NCBI RefSeq assembly: GCF_001293685.1
Contig: NZ_BCAG01000003.1
Coordinates: forward strand, 1,240,001 to 1,304,000
Length of the DNA: 64,000 bases
Origin: Desulfatitalea tepidiphila
Lineage (GTDB): Bacteria > Desulfobacterota > Desulfobacteria > Desulfobacterales > Desulfosarcinaceae
Direction: 5' to 3'
Part shown: one piece after another, positions 53,537 through 63,340 of the stretch
Layout of the letters: every line of letters begins with the position of its first letter
Position numbering within the stretch: position 1 is the stretch's first letter
The notes under the pieces: model-generated
What the model saw: the letters and a program-made list of their open reading frames with translations, nothing else
The model's database searches: none
Told to the model about the DNA's origin: nothing
Translations under genes and position numbers: made by a program

Positions 53537-55624
53537 ATGGCCAATCGCGATACAACACCTCGCTCCGGACAAGAGAGAAAATTTTCATTTACATGGTTTT
53601 GGTGCTGGCTTCTTGTTTTCTCAATCTCCTCTGTCCTCGTCCCGGTGTCTCTCTGGGCGGCGACCGCTAAATCCAAATACTATACGGCCGAACGCTGTAT
53701 GCTGGAACTGCGCAAGGACACCAAGCGGCAGAAATATCGTGACCAGTGGATGCAGTGTATCCAGAAGTATCTTGCCGTTTATCGACACGACCCGCATGGG
53801 CCCTGGGCTGCGGCAGGACTTTATAACGCAGGGATCATGTATGGCGATCTCTACCAGCTCTCGTATCTCGAAGCGGATCGACAAGAATCGCTTGACCTGT
53901 TGGGGCGTGTGACGCGGCATTTTCCGAAGAGCAGGTACAGCGCAAGGGCCCAAAAGGCGATCGACCAATACACCCCCGATCAAGCCACCGCTCAGAAATC
54001 GGCTGCCGACAGACCTGAAAAGCAAGCCGCGACCCACCTGCAACCATCGGCCGCCCAATGGTATGAACGAGCGGAGGCCAATGACCAAAAGCTGAAGGAG
54101 AACCTCAGACTACAGAAATTTCGAGATCAATGGATAAAATCCATCACCGCATATCGCAACGCGTATCAAGCGGAGCCGGACGGCGCTCTTGCAGCGGCCT
54201 CCATGTATGGCTTGGCCGGAAGCTACAGCGGGCTTTACAAATGGTCCCGCAACGATGTGGATCGCAACCAGGCCCAGAAAACCCTGGAGGATTTGATCCG
54301 GCAATTTCCCAACAGCCCGTTTACCGAGAAGGCACGCAATGATCTGGCGAGGTTCGCGCCTTCGAGTGTTCATGCCGCCTCGCCCGATCCCGTATCCGAC
54401 GTGATTCTATCTGCTGACGTGAGCAATCGGCCGGTGGTCGAAGCAGTTCCGGGCGTGGCTTCCGGCGAAACCGCTGTCGTGGAAGGCTTGCGGTTTTGGT
54501 CCAATCCGCGATATACGCGCGTGGTCATCGACGCCAACCTCGATACCATCTTTACGCATCACGAATTGCGCGAAGATCCGGCCATCGGCAAACCCCAACG
54601 CATCTATATCGATGTCCATAACAGTCGTTTGAGCAAGGATCTCCAAAAAGTCGTCCCGATCAACGACAACCTGCTCAGCGATGCGCGCGCCGGACAATAT
54701 AACAGCGATACGGTGCGCGTGGTTGTGGACATCAAATCTTCCAAGACATTTAAGATATTTTCGCTGAAGAATCCGTTCCGCATCGTGTTGGATGTGTGGG
54801 GGGAAGATTCGGTCGACGGGGTGCAAACGGCGGCGACCGAAACGGGCGTAGTGGCTCGCAGCAATGGCAAACTGCCCCAGAGTGCCATCGTCAAACAGCT
54901 GGCATTGGGGGTCAGGCGCATCGTTATCGATCCCGGCCATGGCGGCAAGGACTATGGAGCTCCCGGATACCTGAAAGGCGTGCATGAAAAACAGGTTGTT
55001 TTGGAAATCGGAAAAAGACTGGCGCAGAAGATACGCACCCAGCTCAATTGCGATGTGGTCCTGACGCGGGATCGGGATGTCTTCTTGAGCCTGGAAGAAC
55101 GAACTGCTATCGCCAACACCCAAGGGGCGGATTTATTTGTCTCCATCCACACCAACGCCTCACCCGACAATCGTGCCTATGGCATCGAGACGTTTATCCT
55201 CAATCTGGCGACCGATGACGATGCGATCCGTGTGGCGGCCCGGGAGAACGCCACCTCATTAAAGAACATCAGCGATCTTGATTCGATTTTAAAAGATTTG
55301 ATGAATAACGCCAAGGTGAGCGAGTCGACCCGTTTGGCCAGCTATGTCCAAAAGGGAGCCCTTGCCCAGCTGAAACAGAAGTACAGCCACATCAAAAACA
55401 AGGGGGTGAAAAAAGCACCTTTTTATGTGCTGCTCGGTGCCGAAATGCCCTCGATATTGATCGAAACCTCGTTCATCAGTAACCCGAGGGAATGTCAGCG
55501 TTTGACCAATGGGCATTATCAGGATCTGTTGTGTCAGGGCATCGTAGACGGTATTAAGCGGTATATCGAAGAGATCAACCCCATGGCGTTTCAAAGGCGC
55601 CAGATGGAAAAAGATGAAGGCTGA
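53537..55624 (+). CDS. N-acetylmuramoyl-L-alanine amidase with AMIN domain and duplicated N-terminal module
   Basis: This exported amidase has 695 residues from the ATG at 53537, which precedes a signal segment (about 18-42); the longer frame would translate the MITE-like element. Two tandem TPR-like modules (about 50-140 and 180-275) share KFRDQWI/KYRDQWM, AAASMYG/AAGLYNA and FPNSPF/FPKSRY. The AMIN domain (about 312-420) targets septal peptidoglycan. The amidase_3 domain (about 455-690) has zinc ligands in VIDPGHGGKDYG, GVHEKQVVL and SIHTNASP, with the catalytic Glu in LIETSFISNPRE. It splits the peptide stem from the glycan during division. An insert near 560-640 may be the autoregulatory helix. 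Confidence 0.92.
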   Translation: MANRDTTPRSGQERKFSFTWFWCWLLVFSISSVLVPVSLWAATAKSKYYTAERCMLELRKDTKRQKYRDQWMQCIQKYLAVYRHDPHGPWAAAGLYNAGIMYGDLYQLSYLEADRQESLDLLGRVTRHFPKSRYSARAQKAIDQYTPDQATAQKSAADRPEKQAATHLQPSAAQWYERAEANDQKLKENLRLQKFRDQWIKSITAYRNAYQAEPDGALAAASMYGLAGSYSGLYKWSRNDVDRNQAQKTLEDLIRQFPNSPFTEKARNDLARFAPSSVHAASPDPVSDVILSADVSNRPVVEAVPGVASGETAVVEGLRFWSNPRYTRVVIDANLDTIFTHHELREDPAIGKPQRIYIDVHNSRLSKDLQKVVPINDNLLSDARAGQYNSDTVRVVVDIKSSKTFKIFSLKNPFRIVLDVWGEDSVDGVQTAATETGVVARSNGKLPQSAIVKQLALGVRRIVIDPGHGGKDYGAPGYLKGVHEKQVVLEIGKRLAQKIRTQLNCDVVLTRDRDVFLSLEERTAIANTQGADLFVSIHTNASPDNRAYGIETFILNLATDDDAIRVAARENATSLKNISDLDSILKDLMNNAKVSESTRLASYVQKGALAQLKQKYSHIKNKGVKKAPFYVLLGAEMPSILIETSFISNPRECQRLTNGHYQDLLCQGIVDGIKRYIEEINPMAFQRRQMEKDEG

Positions 55625-55675
55625 GTGGCAGCCCATTTCAGACAGGTTTGAAGATTGATTCACAAGGAGGCACAG

Positions 55676-56467
55676 ATGACTTACAGCAACATCATGTTTG
55701 AGACGACCGATGGGATTTCGACCATCACCTTTAATCGACCCAAAGCGCTCAATGCGCTGAACAGCGACTTGCTGGGTGAGCTCGATCGCGCGTTGCAGGA
55801 AATCATTGGAAACGAAGAGATCCGGGTGCTGGTGCTCACCGGTACCGGTGAAAAGGCGTTTGTCGCCGGGGCGGATATTACGGAATTGGCCAAACTCGAT
55901 ACCCTTTCAGCCAAGGTGTTTATCAATAAGGGGTTGTCGATTATCAACAAAATCGCGGAGCTGCCCATACCCGCCATCGCTGCGGTCAACGGTTTTGCCC
56001 TCGGTGGCGGTTTGGAAATCGCCATGGCCTGTGATTTCATCTATGCCTCCACTTCGGCCCGTTTCGGGCAGCCTGAAATTAATCTGGGCCTCATCCCCGG
56101 ATACGGAGGCACCCAGCGGCTGCCTAGAATCATCGGTATCGGTCGAGCCAAAGAGCTCCTTTTATCCGGCAAGATGATTTCCGCAGAAGAAGCCTATCGA
56201 CTCGGCATCGTCAATCGCACCCTGGCTCCCGACGCGTTGATGGGGGAGGTCATGAATATCGCGCGGGAAATGGCCACCAAGGGAAAAGTAGCACTGCGCG
56301 CCATCAAACAGGCGGTGAATTATGGACTGAATGTGGACCTCCCTTCCGGCCTGCGGATCGAGACGGATGCGTTCGCCGTCTGCCTGGCCAGTTCCGACGC
56401 AAAAGAGGGGACGTCGGCGTTTCTCGAAAAGCGCAAACCTCTCTTCAAAGGCCGGTTGATCCCATGA
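55676..56467 (+). CDS. enoyl-CoA hydratase / crotonase family protein
   Basis: This protein of 263 residues has the crotonase oxyanion hole segments AGADITELAKL and FALGGGLEIAMACD. Both catalytic glutamates are in place: the first in GGGLE and the second in FGQPEINLGLIPGYGGTQRL. It hydrates short-chain enoyl-CoA in beta-oxidation or a related pathway. AAGGAGG six bases before 55676 fixes the start. It is followed by phenylacetate-CoA ligase at 100 bp, suggesting acyl-CoA or aromatic catabolism. Confidence 0.93.
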   Translation: MTYSNIMFETTDGISTITFNRPKALNALNSDLLGELDRALQEIIGNEEIRVLVLTGTGEKAFVAGADITELAKLDTLSAKVFINKGLSIINKIAELPIPAIAAVNGFALGGGLEIAMACDFIYASTSARFGQPEINLGLIPGYGGTQRLPRIIGIGRAKELLLSGKMISAEEAYRLGIVNRTLAPDALMGEVMNIAREMATKGKVALRAIKQAVNYGLNVDLPSGLRIETDAFAVCLASSDAKEGTSAFLEKRKPLFKGRLIP

Positions 56468-56567
56468 CGGCAAATGGGGCATTTGTTGAGAGGCCTCTAT
56501 TGAACAGGTGAATACTCAGAGCGACCTGAACTGAATCTCGATGCGAGGGAAAAGGAGGAGCACCCCG

Positions 56568-57869
56568 ATGATATATAATATGGAATTCGAAACCATGCCG
56601 CGAGAAGCGCTGGAGGCCATCCAGCTTCGCCGATTGCAGGCAACCGTTGAACGCGTATTCGCCAACGTTCCTTTTTACCGGAAGAAATTCGCCGAAGCGC
56701 ACGTCACACCGAACGATATCCGTTCCATTCAGGACCTTCGCCGGTTGCCGTTTACGACCAAGCAGGATTTGCGGGATAATTATCCTTTTGGCATGTTCGC
56801 CGTTCCCATGGATCACGTGGTGCGCATCCACGCTTCTTCCGGAACCACGGGCAAACCAACTGTTGTCGGCTATACGGCCAGGGATATCAAGACCTGGGCC
56901 GAATTGATGGCACGAGCCTTGATGGCCGGCGGTGCCGATAGAGGCGACATCATCCACAATGCCTATGGCTATGGCTTGTTCACCGGAGGCTTGGGCGTTC
57001 ATTACGGCGCGGAGCTGCTGGGTGCTTCGGTCATCCCGGTATCCGGCGGCAACACCCGGCGACAGGTCATGATCATGAAGGATTTCGGGCCGACCATCAT
57101 CACCTCGACACCGTCCTATAGCCTTCATCTATCCGAAGTGGCGGAGGAGATGGGCGTTTCTTTCAAGGATCTGAAGTTTAAATACGGCATTTTCGGCGCC
57201 GAACCATGGTCCGAGACCATGCGGAACGAGATCGAGAAAAAGCTCAACCTGGTGGCCGTCGATATTTATGGCCTGAGTGAGGTGATGGGGCCGGGGGTGG
57301 CCATCGAGTGCAAGGAAGCAAAGAACGGTCTGCATGTCTTTGAGGACCATTTCATTCCGGAAATCATCGATCCCGAGACCCTCGAACCGCTGCCCTTCGG
57401 CCAGCTTGGCGAACTGGTCTTCACGACCATCACCAAAGAGGCCTTTCCGGTCATTCGCTACCGGACGCGAGACATTTGTTCCCTCAATCCAGAGCCGTGC
57501 ATTTGCGGAAGAACGCATCTGCGTATGAGCCGGGTCACGGGTCGAAGCGATGATATGCTGATTATCAGGGGGGTGAATGTCTTTCCATCCCAGATCGAAA
57601 GCGTGCTGATGGATATAGAGGGCGTGACGCCCCACTACCAGCTGGTCGTGGACCGCGAAGGTGCACTGGATATTCTGACGGTCCGGGTAGAAGTCAGCGA
57701 GGGGATGTTTTCGGACGAGGTAAAACAACTGCAGAGTGTGGAGCGGACTATTTCAAAAAATATCAAAGAGTTGTTGGGTGTATCGGCTAAAGTGAAACTG
57801 GTGGAACCCAAGGGAATTGCCCGCAGCGAGGGGAAGGCCGTTCGGGTGATCGACAATCGAAAGCTCTAA
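56568..57869 (+). CDS. paaK: phenylacetate-CoA ligase
   Basis: This 433-residue adenylate-forming ligase has the AMP motif [18 protein letters not shown], the family block [20 protein letters not shown] and the acetyl/phenylacetyl pocket sequence [15 protein letters not shown]. The C-terminal hinge [19 protein letters not shown] is also present. It activates phenylacetate or related aryl acids with CoA. AAGGAGG nine bases before 56568 fixes the start. The ACT-domain gene follows at 85 bp, a common pairing in anaerobes. The physiological substrate could also be another aromatic acid. Confidence 0.93.
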   Translation: MIYNMEFETMPREALEAIQLRRLQATVERVFANVPFYRKKFAEAHVTPNDIRSIQDLRRLPFTTKQDLRDNYPFGMFAVPMDHVVRIHASSGTTGKPTVVGYTARDIKTWAELMARALMAGGADRGDIIHNAYGYGLFTGGLGVHYGAELLGASVIPVSGGNTRRQVMIMKDFGPTIITSTPSYSLHLSEVAEEMGVSFKDLKFKYGIFGAEPWSETMRNEIEKKLNLVAVDIYGLSEVMGPGVAIECKEAKNGLHVFEDHFIPEIIDPETLEPLPFGQLGELVFTTITKEAFPVIRYRTRDICSLNPEPCICGRTHLRMSRVTGRSDDMLIIRGVNVFPSQIESVLMDIEGVTPHYQLVVDREGALDILTVRVEVSEGMFSDEVKQLQSVERTISKNIKELLGVSAKVKLVEPKGIARSEGKAVRVIDNRKL

Positions 57870-57954
57870 ACTTGACAGCGGCGAAGCATGTTGGCGCACT
57901 GAAAATTGAAACTACTCGTCCGTGAGGTCGACTCAAAGGATATAAGGAGGCACT

Positions 57955-58386
57955 ATGCTGGTGGAACAAATTTCCGTCTTTCTCGAAAACAAATCTGGAA
58001 GGTTGTCGGAAGTGACCGCTATCTTGACCGAAGCAGGTGTCAATATTCGCGCACTGGCCTTGGCCGATACATCCGATTTTGGCGTGCTGCGCCTGATTGT
58101 GGACAATAAAGACAAGGCGATTGATGCCCTGAAGGACAATGGGTTTACCGTCGGCAAAACCCAGGTGCTCGCCGTTGAGGTGGAAGATCGTCCCGGTGGT
58201 TTGAATTCGATCCTGGAAATATTGAAAGCCAACAAGATCAACGTGGAATATATGTATGCCTTTGTACGGCACACGGGCAAAAATGCCGTCATGATTTTTC
58301 GGTTCGATAATATTGCGGCAGCCACGGAGATCCTTAATTCCAAGGGCGTGACGATTTTAAATGAGGAGCAGTTAAACGCACTATAG
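57955..58386 (+). CDS. tandem ACT-domain protein
   Basis: This 143-residue protein is built of two ACT domains (about 3-66 and 72-140). Each begins with a ligand-binding loop ([20 protein letters not shown] and [20 protein letters not shown]). ACT domains bind small metabolites, usually amino acids. Such stand-alone proteins repeatedly accompany phenylacetate-CoA ligase genes and may regulate them. AAGGAGG precedes the start. A terminator follows. Confidence 0.9.
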   Translation: MLVEQISVFLENKSGRLSEVTAILTEAGVNIRALALADTSDFGVLRLIVDNKDKAIDALKDNGFTVGKTQVLAVEVEDRPGGLNSILEILKANKINVEYMYAFVRHTGKNAVMIFRFDNIAAATEILNSKGVTILNEEQLNAL

Positions 58387-58412
58387 TCCCACTCGAAAAG
58401 TTTGCAGGGCTG

Positions 58413-58470
58413 AAAACGCTCGGGTGGCATCGCTGTTCACTGCCGCTGCTCGGGCGTTTTAATTTTTATT
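58413..58470 (+). terminator. terminator after the ACT-domain gene
   Basis: AAAACGCTCGGG and a downstream CTCGGGCGTTTT form a stem over a long loop, followed by AATTTTTATT. It closes the hydratase-paaK-ACT string. The outer part of the stem is strong and the inner part mispaired. The rest of 58387-58710 carries a promoter for the next gene and no other gene. Confidence 0.6.
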
Positions 58471-58604
58471 GCCGGAATTGACCTTAACGTTTACCTTTCA
58501 AGGGCCGATATTAACTGTCAGGCGGACAGTCGGCTCACACTGGGTCTTCCGGCCCATAAGTGATAACTCACTGTAGGTGTTGGAGAAATGCACCGTAGAG
58601 GCCA

Positions 58605-58634
58605 TTGACTTAACTTTAGCTTTACGTTTATATT
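58605..58634 (+). promoter_or_regulatory. putative sigma-70 promoter for the small membrane protein
   Basis: TTGACT (58605-58610) is followed by TATATT (58629-58634) at 18 bp in a strongly AT-rich stretch. It gives a leader of about 70 nt before the start at 58711, with GGGAAAGG near the start. Confidence 0.55.
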
Positions 58635-58710
58635 GAATTTTATAATTTTATTTACTTAACATAAAACCTGAAGGGCCGGGTCAGCCCCTCATACCCTGTG
58701 GGAAAGGTTT

Positions 58711-58962
58711 ATGCAAAAACAAGAGCCATCGTCTATCGGCACGCTTCAATTGATTTGGGGAATCGCGCTGGCCCTGGCCGGCGTGGGCGTGTTTGTGCGA
58801 ATCCCCCAGGTGATGCCCAAAATCGCTCAGATCGAGGTTTTTTCAACCAGCACCGGCATAATCCGCATCTGTTTCTATTTAATGGGTATTATTCTTTTAG
58901 GTGGTGGGATACAAAAGATCTACCGATACATGATATCATCGAAACCGGATCGCAATAGTTGA
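58711..58962 (+). CDS. small two-helix membrane protein
   Basis: This 83-residue protein has no recognised family. Two hydrophobic helices (about 11-29 and 48-67) are joined by a loop PQVMPKIAQIEVFSTST. GGGAAAGG precedes the ATG. It lies 28 bp before the PilB/GspE-like ATPase gene and behind its own promoter. An accessory membrane role for that ATPase is possible but unproven. Confidence 0.55.
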   Translation: MQKQEPSSIGTLQLIWGIALALAGVGVFVRIPQVMPKIAQIEVFSTSTGIIRICFYLMGIILLGGGIQKIYRYMISSKPDRNS

Positions 58963-58990
58963 ACCAAAAATCCGGTGCAGGGATTGTGAT

Positions 58991-61303
58991 ATGCTAAAAG
59001 CAAACGAGGCACAAACCATCTTGGACAACGACGGCGCAGGACCGGGGCCGGTAGCCGACTACAGGGCCAAACTCCAGGAGATCGGCAATCGTATCAATGC
59101 TGCCCGGGATCTGGACGATATTCTCATCGATTTGAAGGAAGAGATTACTTCTCTTTTTTCCGCGGAACGCATGACGATCTATGTGATTGACGGCGTCAAG
59201 CGGGAGATGGTTTCCAGGTTCAAGACCGGCGACGAGATCGCCGAGATTCGGGTACCGGTCGGCAAGGATTCCCTGGCCGGTTATTCTGCCCTGACCCACA
59301 AGCTACTCAATATCGAAAATGTGTATGATGACAGCGAATTGGCTGCCATCGACGAAAGTCTCTGTTTTGATAAATCCTGGGATCAGAAAACCGGATACCG
59401 TACAAGACAGGCGCTGGTTTACCCGATCATATTTCAAAAATATCTCATGGGCGGCCTCCAGCTGATTAACCGTAAGGGCGGCGGTCGATTTACATCCGAA
59501 GATGAAAAGGCCATTGCCGATCTGGCCAAAATTATCGGTATCGCCCTTTACAATCAGAAACGAATGGCCGCCAGGGGAGGGCGTACCACCAAGTTCGATC
59601 ACCTGCTGGAAAACCATCTGCTTACCCAGAAAGAGATTACCAAGGCCATCACCGACGCCCGTCAGCGCAAAGAGCCGATCGAAAGTGTGCTGATTCGTGA
59701 ATACAAGGTCCCCAAATCAGAGCTGGGCGAATCCCTGGCAAGATATTACAAGGTGCCATTTGTGGCATACAACGCCACCTTTCCCATTCCTGGAGATCTG
59801 CTCACCGGCCTCAAAGTCCCATTCATGCGTAACAATGTGTGGGTGCCGCTGAGAACCGAAGACAACAACCCCGTCGTCGCCATCGACGATCCACACGACC
59901 TGAAACGCATCGATGAGATCAAGGCTCTGTTCCCCGGCCGCAGGATGAAATTCGTGGTGGCCCTAAAGCAGGACATTCTCGATTTCATCAAGCTTTTCAC
60001 CGCCGACGAAAAGGAGATGGCCCAGATCGATGACATCCTGTCCCAATTGCAGGATGAACATCATGAGATCGAAGAGGCCGAATCGGGGGTGGGCGAGGAG
60101 GACAGCGCCGTCGTCCAACTGGTCAACAAAATCATCCTGGACGCCTATGCCCGAAATGCATCGGACATTCATATCGAGCCCTATCCGGGCAAGCAGAACA
60201 CGATGGTTCGCATTCGCGTGGATGGCGCCTGTACGGTGTATCAGACCATCCCTTTTGCATACCGTAACGCCGTGGTGTCGCGTATTAAGATCATGTCGGA
60301 CCTGGATATCGCCGAGCGGCGCCTGCCTCAGGACGGCAAGATCAAGTTTAAAAAATATGGCGGGAAAGACATCGAGCTTCGTGTCGCGACGATTCCCACC
60401 CAGGGGGGGCTCGAAGACGTGGTCATGCGTATTCTGGCCGCCGGAGAGCCGATTCCGTTGATCAAAATGGGGTTTTCAGAGGCCAACTACGAGAGTTTCC
60501 TCCAATCCGTGGTCAAGCCATATGGATTGATTCTCGTTTGCGGCCCCACCGGCTCGGGTAAGACCACCACCTTGCACTCGGCCCTCGCCTATATCAATAA
60601 AACCGAGACCAAGATATGGACCGCCGAGGACCCGGTGGAAATTACCCAGAAAGGGCTTCGGCAGGTGCAGGTCAAACCCAAGATCGGTTTCGACTTTGCC
60701 GCCGCCATGCGATCTTTTCTCCGTGCCGACCCGGACGTCATCATGGTCGGCGAAATGCGCGACAAGGAGACCACCCACATCGGTATCGAAGCGTCGTTGA
60801 CCGGTCACCTGGTTTTCTCCACACTGCATACCAACAGCGCGCCGGAAAGTATCGTCCGTTTGCTCGATATGGGAATGGACCCCTTCAACTTCGCCGATGC
60901 CATTTTATGTATCTTGGCCCAACGCTTGGTCCGCACCCTGTGCCCGGATTGTAAAAAAGAGTACAATCCATCCGAAGAAGAATTCAATGAACTCGTCAGA
61001 GAGTATGGGCAGGAAGATTTCGAGCGCAATATGGGGCTCAAATTCAACCCGGAGATGATCCTTTGCAAGCCGGCGGGGTGTGAGTTGTGCAATAATACGG
61101 GGTATCGCGGCCGTATGGGCATACACGAACTGCTCACCGGGACCGACGAGATGAAGAAGTTGATTCAGGTGCGGGCCAAGATGGAAGACATTCGTGACCA
61201 AGCGATCAAGGATGGCATGCGTACCCTCAAACAGGACGGTATCGAGAAAATTTTCGGCGGGCACACCGATCTGTTGCAGGTGCGCAAAGTTTGTATAAAA
61301 TAA
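58991..61303 (+). CDS. GAF-MshEN-PilB/GspE secretion or type IV pilus ATPase
   Basis: This 770-residue protein has three parts. A GAF-like sensory domain (about 25-185, LFSAERMTIYVIDGVKREMV ... FTSEDEKAIADLAKIIGIAL) comes first. An MshEN-type domain (about 205-330, LTQKEITKAITDARQRKEPI ... GESLARYYKVPFVAYN) may bind c-di-GMP. The hexameric AAA+ ATPase follows, with Walker A GPTGSGKTTTLHSAL (about 517), the Asp box AEDPVEIT and Walker B EMRDKET. Zinc cysteines are LCPDC and GCELCNNTG (about 650-695). It powers pilin or pseudopilin assembly. No pilin, PilC or PilQ lies adjacent. The fused GAF domain is unusual for this family. Confidence 0.9.
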   Translation: MLKANEAQTILDNDGAGPGPVADYRAKLQEIGNRINAARDLDDILIDLKEEITSLFSAERMTIYVIDGVKREMVSRFKTGDEIAEIRVPVGKDSLAGYSALTHKLLNIENVYDDSELAAIDESLCFDKSWDQKTGYRTRQALVYPIIFQKYLMGGLQLINRKGGGRFTSEDEKAIADLAKIIGIALYNQKRMAARGGRTTKFDHLLENHLLTQKEITKAITDARQRKEPIESVLIREYKVPKSELGESLARYYKVPFVAYNATFPIPGDLLTGLKVPFMRNNVWVPLRTEDNNPVVAIDDPHDLKRIDEIKALFPGRRMKFVVALKQDILDFIKLFTADEKEMAQIDDILSQLQDEHHEIEEAESGVGEEDSAVVQLVNKIILDAYARNASDIHIEPYPGKQNTMVRIRVDGACTVYQTIPFAYRNAVVSRIKIMSDLDIAERRLPQDGKIKFKKYGGKDIELRVATIPTQGGLEDVVMRILAAGEPIPLIKMGFSEANYESFLQSVVKPYGLILVCGPTGSGKTTTLHSALAYINKTETKIWTAEDPVEITQKGLRQVQVKPKIGFDFAAAMRSFLRADPDVIMVGEMRDKETTHIGIEASLTGHLVFSTLHTNSAPESIVRLLDMGMDPFNFADAILCILAQRLVRTLCPDCKKEYNPSEEEFNELVREYGQEDFERNMGLKFNPEMILCKPAGCELCNNTGYRGRMGIHELLTGTDEMKKLIQVRAKMEDIRDQAIKDGMRTLKQDGIEKIFGGHTDLLQVRKVCIK

Positions 61304-61333
61304 GTTTAAAGTTTAAAGTGTTAAGTTTAAAGT
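61301..61333 (+). repeat. AT-rich direct repeat after the ATPase gene
   Basis: TAAGTTTAAAGT occurs at 61301-61312, with overlapping GTTTAAAGT, and again at 61321-61333 (TTAAGTTTAAAGT). It starts within the stop codon region. It is likely a low-complexity remnant. Confidence 0.5.
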
Positions 61334-61364
61334 CTTGCGTCTTAAGGCGCTTGGGCTTCATACA

Positions 61365-61457
61365 GGCGAGGTTAAACCCCGTCCCTGCGCCGCCCGGTCA
61401 GGGCAACTGTCGGTATTGCCACCCAGCTCTCGTAGGGGCGGGCTTTATGCCCGCCCA
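61365..61457. repeat. second pair of REP-like GC-rich palindromes
   Basis: A degenerate copy at about 61365-61388 (GAGGTTAAACCCCGTCCC) and an intact copy at 61432-61457 (GTAGGGGCGGGC, loop, GCCCGCCC) match the pair at 910-1001. They lie between the converging ATPase and M48 genes and could act on both transcript ends. Confidence 0.6.
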
Positions 61458-61482
61458 CGGCATTTCAAGCATCTGAATGCTT

Positions 61483-63324
61483 TCACTGTGAGTTTTGCAA
61501 TGCTTTCCTGAATTTTTCGAGTTGTTCCTCGTAGATTTTTCTGTCCTCGGGATTCATCTCCAATGCCTGCCGTTCGGCGGCAATGGCCTCTTCTAAGCGA
61601 CCGTTCACGAATAGCGCCTCGGCCAGCGTGTCCCAGATGTGCGGTGCGGGTTTCAGACCGATGGCCCGCTGGGCAAGGATAAGTGCGCGTTCGGGATCGT
61701 ATGCCTCGCTATCCCTGCTGGTGGCCAGCAGCCAGGCGAGGTTGTTGAGAATGTCCGGATCGTTGGAATTGAGCGCAATGGCGTTTTCGTAATGCGCTAT
61801 GGCGGCATCGAGGTTATTGCGCTCCAGGTAGATGGTCCCGATCAGGCCGTAAAGCAGGGCGTCTTCTTCGGTCTTGGGTTCCTTGTCGAGCAAATAATTT
61901 TCTATCGCCGTGAGAGTGAATTGTCGATTGCTCTGATTGAGCACCATCTGATTGAGTTGGAAAACCGCGACGGCCAATATGGAAAAGCCGATCAGGTAAG
62001 CGATGATGCTATTGCGTACCTTACGGTCGTGCCGGTCGATCCAGGCAGGGGATTGCTCGCAACGTACCAGGTAATCGATGCGTTCGCGAATACTGAAATG
62101 GTGCCAGTTGGGCTTTTCCGCCGGCTGGCCGCTGGCATCCACGATTTTATTAAAGGTTGCAATCAAGGCATGGGCATCAGGAAAGAGGCGATAGACAAAG
62201 AGGTCGGCCTGGCGCTCGAAATTTCGGATAAAAAAACCGAAGATGAAACGGAAGTAGAGAACAATCCCTAAAACGAGAAAGAGCGCGTACAGACTGTAAA
62301 TAAAATTCACCGGGTTGATCTTCAAGGAGAGAATAACACCCAGAATCGTTTTGGAAAAAATCGTGGTGGCGACGCTCAGCGGATAGGCCGCGTAGGAAAT
62401 CAGCATGAACCCGACAAAAAGCAGCAGGTAAAGGGGCAGGTGTCGGCGTTTGACATGGCCGATTTCGTGGGCGATGACCTGATCGATCTCCTGGGGGCTC
62501 AAGAGTTGCAGCAGCGCATCGGTGACCAGGATATATCGAAAGCGACCGACGAGCCCCATCACGCCGGCCGTTATCATTCGGCCCCCGAATATGGGCCAGT
62601 AGACTATGTCGGCGTAACGGACGCCGGTCCTTTGGCAAAGGGCTTCGATACGGTTCCGGAAAAACCCTTTTTCCAAAGGGCGACAACGCCAAAAACGTTG
62701 GATCAGCAGGGGGGCGAAAATGGCTGCCACCACCAGAAAAATCAGAAAATAGAGCGTTTGCCCGACGGAACTGTCGAGGATGCGTTTGGGAAGTTCAGAT
62801 GGGAGCAGGTGGATCACATCCGACAGCCCGAACAACACCAGCCAGGGAAGCAGGACCGGAACGCTCAGGGCGACATTGGAATAGACATAGTCTTTGCGTG
62901 AGAGGTCGCTCTGGTAAATCACTCGTTGGGCATCGTAGGCGAAAACCCATACCAGGGTCATGTATCCGACGAAAAGGATGAGAAACATCAGGTCCGCCAA
63001 CGTGGGCATCATCTGGAAGAGTGTTACCTGCGCGAGGTGGGAGGGTAATTCGAGTGCCCAGATAGCTATTCCAAAGGCGATCAATGCAAGAATCAGGTGG
63101 CGTGTCACCAGAAGACCGAACCGATGGTCCAGCCGCAGGCGATTCTCCGATCCGACCCGCTGAGCCAGACGATGAAAGCGATTTCGCGTATAGACAATGA
63201 AAAGGATAGATAAACAGATCAGGCCCAAAAAGGATTCGTAGGGACCGAGCGCCGGTGTTGAGGATGGCTGATAAAGGGTCAGCGTGATCAGTGCAATGAT
63301 AAAGTAGATGAAATGTGCGAACAT
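61483..63324 (-). CDS. M48-family membrane metalloprotease fused to TPR domain
   Basis: This 613-residue protein has about six N-terminal membrane helices (1-215). An M48 zinc protease core follows with HEIGH near residues 285-289 (VIAHEIGHVKRRH). A downstream Glu ligand is likely in FIRNFERQADLF, where the conserved ExxxD pattern is seen. Two more helices come next (about 310-350). The C-terminus carries three TPR-like repeats (about 475-600, LYGLIGTIYLERNNLDAAIA; ILNNLAWLLATS). It resembles HtpX/Ste24-type enzymes for membrane-protein quality control. It runs convergently to the secretion ATPase. Confidence 0.86.
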   Translation of the reverse strand: MFAHFIYFIIALITLTLYQPSSTPALGPYESFLGLICLSILFIVYTRNRFHRLAQRVGSENRLRLDHRFGLLVTRHLILALIAFGIAIWALELPSHLAQVTLFQMMPTLADLMFLILFVGYMTLVWVFAYDAQRVIYQSDLSRKDYVYSNVALSVPVLLPWLVLFGLSDVIHLLPSELPKRILDSSVGQTLYFLIFLVVAAIFAPLLIQRFWRCRPLEKGFFRNRIEALCQRTGVRYADIVYWPIFGGRMITAGVMGLVGRFRYILVTDALLQLLSPQEIDQVIAHEIGHVKRRHLPLYLLLFVGFMLISYAAYPLSVATTIFSKTILGVILSLKINPVNFIYSLYALFLVLGIVLYFRFIFGFFIRNFERQADLFVYRLFPDAHALIATFNKIVDASGQPAEKPNWHHFSIRERIDYLVRCEQSPAWIDRHDRKVRNSIIAYLIGFSILAVAVFQLNQMVLNQSNRQFTLTAIENYLLDKEPKTEEDALLYGLIGTIYLERNNLDAAIAHYENAIALNSNDPDILNNLAWLLATSRDSEAYDPERALILAQRAIGLKPAPHIWDTLAEALFVNGRLEEAIAAERQALEMNPEDRKIYEEQLEKFRKALQNSQ

Positions 63325-63340
63325 CGTCGGTCACCGTATA

